DNA of 12,759 bases from Halobacteriales archaeon SW_9_67_24. Lineage in GTDB: Archaea > Halobacteriota > Halobacteria > Halobacteriales > Halococcaceae. Positions 7,749 through 12,759 of the stretch are shown here, one piece after another (the stretch's first letter is position 1; each line of letters begins with the position of its first letter). A program made the translations under genes and the position numbers. The stretch is taken from NCBI GenBank assembly GCA_003022685.1, contig PXSV01000181.1, positions 1 to 12,759 on the forward strand. The letters are read 5' to 3'. Under the pieces are notes generated by a model that did no database searches, was not told the DNA's origin, and saw nothing but the letters and a program-made list of their open reading frames with translations.

Positions 7749-8020
7749 GAACGCGACGGCGTCTCGACCCGATATCGCTCGAACGATCGGAACCAGCCGA
7801 CGCGATCCTGACGATACACGGAAAGCACGCCCTCCGCAAACGTGGGCTCGGATCACCCGAGAGACTCGACGACGCGATCGACCTGGAGTCGAGTACATCT
7901 CTGTTTCCAAAGCGAGTGTTTTTCTTTGATGGTTGCTGTCGACGAGACGGGAGAACCTCCGCCGGGCTGGTGGGGGAACACATGTGGTGGCGACATCTGA
8001 AAGGGAGCGCCCGAAGCAAT

Positions 8021-8048
8021 CGGATAACAAACATAGGTCTGTTATCCG
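8021..8048. repeat. Perfect 9-bp inverted repeat with 10-nt loop
   Basis: CGGATAACA (8021-8029) and TGTTATCCG (8040-8048) are exact reverse complements. Transcribed from the plus strand, a flanking U-G pair could extend the stem. The hairpin lies in the gene-free gap just before copy B of the ~103-bp element. Confidence 0.6.
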
Positions 8049-8059
8049 GGGCGGGCCGA

Positions 8060-8088
8060 TCGAACCTTCGAGGGTCGGCAGTGCCGAC
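8060..8088. repeat. Two further short palindromes in series
   Basis: TCGAA-CC-TTCGA (8060-8071) is followed three bases later by GTCGGC-AGT-GCCGAC (8074-8088). Both are perfect. Together with the preceding hairpin and the palindromic left end of copy B (CTGTCGGACAG, 8106-8116), they give four inverted repeats within 100 bp. Confidence 0.55.
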
Positions 8089-8102
8089 ACACATCCCGCC
8101 CG

Positions 8103-8205
8103 ATGCTGTCGGACAGAAGTGCGGAAACACCGAATGCGGATGAATCAGTAGACGGCGGATTGCTAACCCCAACTGGATCCGCGAGACAGCCCTGTCCGAC
8201 AGTAT
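8103..8205. repeat. Palindrome-ended ~103-bp element, copy B
   Basis: Begins ATGCTGTCGGACAG and ends CTGTCCGACAGTAT. These are inverted repeats of each other over 13 of 14 bases, and each end contains a perfect CTGTC-N-GACAG palindrome. The interior matches copy A, including TGCGGATGAA and GGATCCGCG. Similarity stops close to these ends on both sides, which helps define the unit. Confidence 0.6.
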
Positions 8206-8559
8206 GAGGACGCGCCGCTCATCGGTCGAATCCCGTCGACAACGTTTCGTACCTGCAAGCGGTACTGGTCACACCCGTCACCGAGGAGGTCCTGCCAGAA
8301 CGCAGTGTGTTCGCTCCCTACAAACGGGTTCTCGCGGGACCCGTCCGCTCGAAAAGCGGCGATCACTGGCAGTGGTAGTTCGTTCCGTGACTTCGAGTCG
8401 GACTCTCGGGCAACTGAGCTGAGGTGGCGGACGGCAGCGTCCGTTTGTTGGCTGCGAACGCAGTAGACCGGACTCTCGGACGAAACCAGTCGGATCGGAC
8501 CACGACTCGGCGGGAAACCCTCCGGAAGCATCCGTGGTCGAGCGATCATCGTTCGGTGG

Positions 8560-9351
8560 CTACGATCGCTCCGAGAGCTGCGTTGCGTTGAGTTCGATGA
8601 CGTTGGCGGCTCCACGAACGATCTCCGGCAGTTCCTCGTCGAACCGCTCCCCCGTGAACCGGGTCGTCGGACCGGAGATGCTGATCGCGCCCTGGATGTC
8701 GCCCGTAGGGTGTCGGACAGGCGCGGCGACACAACGAAGACCCGACAGGATCTCCTCGTCGTCGAACGCTACCTGCTGTTCGCGGATCCGATCGAGCTCG
8801 TCGTACAGCTCCTCACGGGTCGTGATGGTGTTTTCCGTCCGTTTCTGGATCCCCTCGTCACGAACGATCCGATCGACACGGTCACGCGAGAGCTGCGAGA
8901 GGATCGCCTTCCCGAGTGCGGTGCAGTGGAGCGACTTCCGATTGCCAGCGTACGAGGCGGTTTGGATCGCGTTGTTCCCCCGCTTTTTGTGGAGGTAAAC
9001 TCCCTTGCCGTGTTCCTCGACCATGAACTGTGCGACCTCCTCGGTTTCGTCCGCCAGACGCTCGACCTCCGCTTTCGTGATCTCGTAGATGTCGACACGG
9101 CTTTTGACGTACTCACCGAAGTCGACGAACCGAAGGCTCACGTCGTAGCTGTCGCCGTGTTTCACCACGAGTTCGTTGTCGGCAAGCGTTGCGAGGTGGC
9201 TATGAACGGTCGCTTTCGCCAAGTCGAGGTGGTCCGAAAGCTCGGTGACGCCGGCACCGTCGAGATCGCGGAGCGCAGTGAGGATCCGACAGGTCGTCTG
9301 GACGGCTTTCACCCGCCGTCCGCCGGGGATCGAGGGGCCGTGTTCGCTCAT
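8560..9351 (-). CDS. IclR-family transcriptional regulator
   Basis: A 263-residue regulator. The N-terminal winged helix-turn-helix (about 14-70) has AVQTTCRILTALRDL, then GVTELSDHLDLAKATVHSHL as recognition region. The C-terminal effector domain (about 80-255) has the family segments LHCTALGKAILSQL, ILSGLRCVAAPVR and GAISISGPTTRF. IclR proteins bind operator palindromes as dimers or tetramers and respond to small carbon compounds. In haloarchaea, IclR members such as XacR control pentose and sugar-acid genes. Here it sits beside a sugar-type ABC ATPase and a sugar-acid dehydratase, so it probably controls this cluster, possibly through the sites at 10561-10632. It lies 78 bp after the ATPase gene on the same strand but has its own TATA-like box. 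Confidence 0.92.
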   Translation of the reverse strand: MSEHGPSIPGGRRVKAVQTTCRILTALRDLDGAGVTELSDHLDLAKATVHSHLATLADNELVVKHGDSYDVSLRFVDFGEYVKSRVDIYEITKAEVERLADETEEVAQFMVEEHGKGVYLHKKRGNNAIQTASYAGNRKSLHCTALGKAILSQLSRDRVDRIVRDEGIQKRTENTITTREELYDELDRIREQQVAFDDEEILSGLRCVAAPVRHPTGDIQGAISISGPTTRFTGERFDEELPEIVRGAANVIELNATQLSERS

Positions 9352-9374
9352 ACCGTCCCGTGCCCGTCCAGCGT

Positions 9375-9380
9375 CTTAAC
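9375..9380 (-). promoter_or_regulatory. TATA-like box of the IclR gene
   Basis: The minus strand reads GTTAAG, centred about 27 bp upstream of the ATG at 9351, within the 78-bp gap after the ATPase gene. This suggests the regulator can be transcribed independently. Confidence 0.45.
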
Positions 9381-9429
9381 TGTTTGCGAGGGGCGAACGC
9401 AACTGGTGAGCCGAGGGAACGACACCGGC

Positions 9430-10507
9430 TCAGGCGCGCGGGAGGTGTTTGATCGACTCGTCGGGGTCGCTGTTTTTGATCGCCGTTCCGGTTTCGGCAT
9501 CGAAGAGGTGAACCCTGCTCTCCGGGAACACGATGGACACCGTCTCGCCGGCTTCGGCGTCGAGGCTTCCCTCCACACTCACGGTGTAGGTGTCGCCGCC
9601 GATGTCGATATAGACGTACGTCCGTTCGCCCATCGGCTCGACGACTTCGATCTCGCTTTGGATCACGTTTCGCTCGTCTCCGTCGGTGATCCGGATATGT
9701 TCGGGCCGGATACCGAGGGTCAGCCGCCGTGGAAGGTCGTCGGTATCGACCGCCGGGGTCGAGAGGTCGTACGTGAACTCCTCGTGTTTCAGGCGGTGTC
9801 CATCGCGATCGACCGCGAAGAAGTTCATCGACGGTGAGCCGATGAACCCCGCGACGAATCGGTTCGCCGGCTCGTGATAGCACACCAGCGGCGATCCGAT
9901 CTGCTGGAGTTTTCCCCCGTCGAGGATGGCGATCCGGTCGCCCATCGTCATCGCCTCGGTCTGGTCGTGGGTGACGTATATCGTGGTCACGCCCAGCTCC
10001 CGTTGGAGCTGCTGTATCTCGGTTCGCATCGTTGTCCGGAGCTTCGCGTCGAGGTTCGAGAGGGGCTCGTCCATCAGGAACACCGACGGCTCCCGGATGA
10101 TTGCCCGACCGAGCGCGACCCGCTGTTGTTGCCCACCTCGCGGTTTCTTCGACGCGGCGGCCGATCTCGTCGTCCCCGAGATCGCTCGTGATCGACAGCC
10201 CGTACCCGATGTTCTTCCGCACCGACATATGCGGGTACAGCGCGTAGTTCTGAAACACCATCGCCATCTCCCGCTCTTTCGGTTTGAGATGGGTTATCTC
10301 CCGGTCGTCGAGGGTGATGGTGCCGGCGGTCGCGGATTCGAGGCCGGCGATACACCGGAGCGTGGTAGACTTGCCACAGCCCGACGGGCCGACGAGGACG
10401 AGGAACTCGCCGTCGTTGACGGTGATGTCCAGTTCGTCGACCGCGACGATCGCGTTCTCGTCCGCGCCGAACACCTTCGTGAGTTGTTGCAGTTCGAGAT
10501 GACCCAT
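9430..10507 (-). pseudogene. MalK/UgpC-type sugar ABC transporter ATPase, broken by deletion and frameshift
   Basis: The first 123 codons (from MGHLELQQLTKVFG) contain Walker A GPSGCGKST and the Q-loop FQNYALYPHM, ending at EIGRRVEETA near 10139. The family then continues in another frame from GGQQQRVALGRAIIREP at 10137, through Walker B VFLMDEP, the D-loop SNLDAKL and the H-loop YVTHDQTEA. The C-terminal regulatory (TOBE-like) domain follows, with LGIRPEHIRI, to the stop at 9430. Between the two parts, the end of the helical domain and the leucine-serine of the LSGGQ signature are gone, roughly 17-18 codons by family comparison. The number of bases lost is not a multiple of three. Read without correction, the first frame runs on into a long nonsense tail. 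The two pieces plus the missing part would give about 375 residues, the usual size. No permease or binding protein genes are next to it. A sequencing or assembly error is the alternative. Confidence 0.85.
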
Positions 10508-10543
10508 GGTATCTGTAAGAAGTATACGATGGATTCGGAATCA

Positions 10544-10555
10544 GTATATATAAAT
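10544..10555 (-). promoter_or_regulatory. Strong TATA box of the ABC ATPase gene
   Basis: The minus strand reads ATTTATATATAC, the most AT-rich element in the window, centred about 43 bp before the ATG at 10507. A start site about 25-27 bp downstream would leave a leader of roughly 15 nt with no visible Shine-Dalgarno sequence. Confidence 0.6.
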
Positions 10556-10560
10556 CCACC

Positions 10561-10580
10561 CCTCGGGACGGCACCCGAGG
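10561..10580. promoter_or_regulatory. Inverted repeat CCTCGGG-N6-CCCGAGG, candidate operator
   Basis: Perfect 7-bp arms with a 6-bp spacer lie directly upstream of the TATA box of the ABC ATPase gene and between two divergent promoters. This is a good position for a dimeric regulator, and the adjacent IclR protein is the obvious candidate. Binding is inferred, not shown. Confidence 0.45.
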
Positions 10581-10587
10581 ACGATCG

Positions 10588-10632
10588 AACCACTATCGAA
10601 GAGACCAGCATCGCGGAGACCACCATCGCGGG
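10588..10632. repeat. Three tandem ~15-bp direct repeats
   Basis: GACCAGCATCGCGGA (10603-10617) and GACCACCATCGCGGG (10618-10632) differ at two positions. A degenerate third copy, AACCACTATCGAAGA, precedes them (10588-10602). They sit in the divergent intergenic region next to the inverted repeat. They could be binding sites on one face of the helix or chance low complexity. Confidence 0.4.
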
Positions 10633-10763
10633 TGTCCTCCACAACCGCAGCGACCGTGATGGAGCCGGATCGTCGATTGGTGAGATCGCAACGGAGCCGT
10701 CGTCCGGAGAACCGTCCGTTCGGGTGTCGAAACCACGGCGCGAGGTGCGAAGCCACCACAATC

Positions 10764-10769
10764 TTTATT
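10764..10769 (+). promoter_or_regulatory. TATA-like box of the dehydratase gene
   Basis: TTTATT is centred about 27 bp before the ATG at 10794. It decides the start of the dehydratase against the upstream in-frame ATG at 10632. Confidence 0.6.
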
Positions 10770-10793
10770 CGGGGTTTGTGCGACTCACGAGTG

Positions 10794-12056
10794 ATGACCG
10801 AGCGCGAGCCCGACTATCGGATCGAGCAGGGTGGCGGCGTCCCGCGGCGGGACATGGGCGCGGTGGAGACACATCGCCCGCCGGAACGGGACGTGGAGAT
10901 CACTGGCATCGAAACAATGGCCATCGCGGGCAACTTCACGTGGGGCATCGTGAAGGTCGGGACTGACGCCGGAGTGTACGGGCTGGGAGAGACGTTCCGC
11001 GCCGAGGCCGCCCTCGACATGGCGGACCGGATGGACGTCGATCTCGTCGGGGAGAACCCGCTCGACACTCATCGGCTGCGCGAACTCCTAGAGCAGCGTT
11101 ACACCGGCACCGGCCGCATCGGCCAGGCGGCGTTCACCGCGATCGAGACCGCGTGTTACGACATCAAGGGGAAACTGCTCGACGTGCCGGTGTACGAACT
11201 CCTCGGCGGGAAATATCGCGACGAGATCGAGATCTACTGTGACACCCACGGCGGGGAGTCACTCGGTGCGGCGAGCGAACACGACCCTCGGGAGGTGTAC
11301 ACGCCCGAATCCTACGCTCGGGCCGCACGCGAGGTGATCGATGCGGGGTTCGAGGCGCTGAAATTCGACCTCGACGTGCCGACACACGCCGACCACGACG
11401 AGGCCAACCGGCGACTGGACAACGACGCCATCGAACACAAGATCTCGCTGGTCGAGGCCGTCCGCGACGAGATCGGCTACGACGTCGACCTCGGGATGGA
11501 CCTCCACTGGAATTTCACCGTCGAAACCGCGATCCGCCTCGGGAAGAAACTCGAACGGTTCGATCTCGCGTGGCTCGAAGACCCCGTGCCGCCGGAGAAG
11601 ACCGCGGCCCAAAAGCGGGTCACGGAGGCCCTCGATCTCCCTATCTTGACGGGTGAGAACCTCGTGACGACCGCGCAGTTCAACACGGCCGCCAGCGAGG
11701 GCGTCCTGGACATCGCCGCGCCCGACGTGAACAAGTGTGGCGGGCTGGGCGAGTACGTCGACATCGCCACCGTCTGTGATCTCTACGGGGTGCCGGTCGC
11801 GTCGCACAACATCTCCTCGCCGCTCGGAAGCGTCGCCGGCGCGCACGTCTCGGCGGCGATCCCGAACTTCCTCTGCATGGAGTTCCATGCGAGGGACGTC
11901 CCGTGGTGGAACGACCTGTGCGAGCGGGTCGCGGGCTCGGGCCCGATCCTCGACGACGGTTCGATCGACCTACCCGAGGGACCGGGTCTCGGCGTCCGAT
12001 TGAACCGGGACCTCTGTGCGGAGTATCTCGTGGACGGCCACGAACTGATCGTCTGA
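10794..12056 (+). CDS. Enolase-superfamily sugar-acid dehydratase (mandelate racemase subgroup)
   Basis: A 420-residue protein starting MTEREPDYRIEQGGG, with a TATA-like box 27 bp upstream. A capping domain (about 33-150) begins at RDVEITGIETMAIAGNF after a ~30-residue tail. The barrel carries K190 in LKFDLD, metal ligands D236 (GMDLHWNF), E262 (WLEDPVPPE) and E288 (LTGENL), and the catalytic histidine H338 (VASHNISSP). H238 in the DxH pattern is typical of sugar-acid dehydratases in this superfamily, such as galactonate or gluconate dehydratase and the haloarchaeal xylonate/arabinonate dehydratase XacD. The product would be a 2-keto-3-deoxy sugar acid. The exact sugar is not settled by sequence. 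The neighbouring IclR regulator and sugar ABC ATPase support a role in sugar-acid catabolism. All visible active-site residues are intact, unlike the genes on either side. Confidence 0.87.
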   Translation: MTEREPDYRIEQGGGVPRRDMGAVETHRPPERDVEITGIETMAIAGNFTWGIVKVGTDAGVYGLGETFRAEAALDMADRMDVDLVGENPLDTHRLRELLEQRYTGTGRIGQAAFTAIETACYDIKGKLLDVPVYELLGGKYRDEIEIYCDTHGGESLGAASEHDPREVYTPESYARAAREVIDAGFEALKFDLDVPTHADHDEANRRLDNDAIEHKISLVEAVRDEIGYDVDLGMDLHWNFTVETAIRLGKKLERFDLAWLEDPVPPEKTAAQKRVTEALDLPILTGENLVTTAQFNTAASEGVLDIAAPDVNKCGGLGEYVDIATVCDLYGVPVASHNISSPLGSVAGAHVSAAIPNFLCMEFHARDVPWWNDLCERVAGSGPILDDGSIDLPEGPGLGVRLNRDLCAEYLVDGHELIV

Positions 12057-12158
12057 TCGGGTCGGTTGTCAGTCTCCGGGGTCGACCACAGGCGCGTGCG
12101 GTCCACCGGTAAACGGTTACAACCGACCCTGTGACGAACCGAGGCCACCGTTCTCCCC

Positions 12159-12759
12159 ATGTCCACCCACACCGTCGTCGTTACCGACCACGATTTCGCC
12201 GACCTCTCGATCGAGCGCGCGGGTCTCGATGGCCTCGCCGACGTGGTAGCGCTACCCGGCGTCGTCGGCTACGGCGCGATCGGTCGGGCGGTCGGTGAGC
12301 GGGCCGCCGCCCTTGGCGCGGACGTGCTCGCAAGCGACCCGTTCCTCTCGGCGGCGGACCTCGCGGACGATCCAGCGGAACTCGTCCCGTTCAAGGAGTT
12401 GCTGGCGCGTTCGGGGTTCGTGACCGTCCACTCGCCGCTGATCGACGGGACCTGGAACCTGCTCGACGCGGGCGCGTTCGCCCGAATGCGGGAGTCGGCG
12501 TCGCTGGTCAACGTCGCGCGTGGACCGATCGTCGACACTGATGCGCTGTGTGCGGCCCTCGATCGTGGCGAAATCGCCGGTGCGGGGCTCGATGTCTTCC
12601 CGGACGAACCGCTTGCCACGGAGGACCCACTCCGGGATCACCCACGGGTCACCACGACCCCACACGTCGCGTGGTACTCGGAGGAGGCGAACGAGGAGCG
12701 CCGACGGACGGTGACGGAGATCGCCCGGAACACGCTCGGCGACGACGAGCCGTGGACTG
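12159..12759 (+). pseudogene. D-2-hydroxyacid dehydrogenase lacking most of its N-terminal catalytic domain; runs off the right edge
   Basis: The frame begins MSTHTVVVTDHDFADLS and stays open for 200 codons to the window edge. The NAD-binding motif VVGYGAIG (35-42) is followed by ASDP (58-61, with an acidic residue that suggests NAD preference) and by TVHSPL (89-94). The catalytic residues are R121 in NVARGP, E150 in PDEP and H169 in TPHVAW. In family members GxGxxG lies near residue 150; here it is at about 37. The chain passes from LADVVALPG straight into VVGYGAIG. So about 110 residues, including the usual GVGxD segment and the long linker helix, are missing, with the frame kept. The product could not fold normally. 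Substrate class is unknown (glycerate, glyoxylate or another 2-oxoacid). It follows the dehydratase by 102 bp, so it may belong to the same pathway. No convincing TATA box is seen; GGTTACAACC (12115-12124) is a weak candidate. I label it a probable pseudogene; an assembly deletion is possible. Confidence 0.75.

Larger units (their letters stand above)
7337..8559. other. 1.2-kb gap without a convincing gene, between convergent genes
   Basis: No reading frame here resembles a known protein. The longer frames are rich in Arg and Ser and lack the acidic bias of the neighbouring genes. The DNA is visibly less GC-rich than the coding regions. It holds two ~103-bp related elements (7647-7748 and 8103-8205), several perfect inverted repeats (8021-8088), and a T-rich tract GTTTTTCTTT (7917-7926). 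It also contains an 11-bp direct repeat CGGACTCTCGG (8399-8409 and 8469-8479). It may be the remains of mobile DNA or a site of structured RNA. Confidence 0.55.

Noticed and set aside
7929..8000. 23-codon frame MVAVDETGEPPPGWWGNTCGGD preceded by a T-rich tract
   Set aside because: The composition is not impossible for a microprotein, but there is no TATA box at the right distance and no other support.
7420..8172. 250-codon minus-strand open frame in the gap, with an internally repeated HPHSVF-type segment
   Set aside because: The repeat is explained by the two ~103-bp DNA elements. The product is basic and unlike haloarchaeal proteins, and no family is recognised.
8163..8732. 189-codon minus-strand frame overlapping the end of the IclR gene
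   Set aside because: Much of it is a shadow of the IclR gene in another frame; the remainder is Ser/Arg-rich with no recognisable motif.
10632..10793. N-terminal extension of the dehydratase from an upstream in-frame ATG
   Set aside because: It would place the start before the TATA box at 10764-10769 and add basic sequence unlike the family; the ATG at 10794 fits better.

Overview
The window looks like chromosomal DNA of a halophilic archaeon (class Halobacteria). The DNA is GC-rich and the proteins are strongly acidic. Several genes carry a TATA-like box about 27 bp before the start codon, as expected for leaderless haloarchaeal transcripts. There is also a cofH gene of coenzyme F420 biosynthesis and a surface protein crowded with archaeal-type N-glycosylation sequons. 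I cannot assign a genus from sequence alone.

Layout. (1) 94-1257 (-): membrane-anchored surface protein with a long Ser/Thr/Gly linker and a tandem NAS-sequon repeat. Divergent from it, 1511-2836 (+): amidohydrolase of the adenosine-deaminase-like TRZ/ATZ group. (2) 3041-4594 (+): acetolactate-synthase-like ThDP enzyme that appears to have lost its GPGATN loop. It converges on 4660-5352 (-): MobA/MocA-like nucleotidyltransferase, which lies downstream of 5480-6841 (-): cofH. Divergent from cofH is 6959-7336 (+): RidA-family deaminase. (3) 7337-8559: about 1.2 kb with no convincing gene. It holds two diverged copies of a ~103-bp element with palindromic ends, plus a cluster of perfect inverted repeats. 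(4) 8560-9351 (-): IclR regulator; 9430-10507 (-): MalK/UgpC-type ABC ATPase broken by an internal deletion and frameshift; divergent 10794-12056 (+): enolase-superfamily sugar-acid dehydratase; 12159 to the right edge (+): D-2-hydroxyacid dehydrogenase that lacks roughly a hundred residues upstream of its nucleotide-binding motif.

Region 4 reads as one edge of a sugar or sugar-acid uptake and catabolism cluster: regulator, transporter ATPase, dehydratase and a reductase. No permeases or binding protein are visible. The most striking signal is that three of the ten genes, all otherwise well conserved, carry a clean internal deletion next to or through a key motif. This could be real gene decay or an assembly or sequencing artefact, and raw reads would decide. 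The second is the pair of ~103-bp palindrome-ended elements in the gene-free gap.
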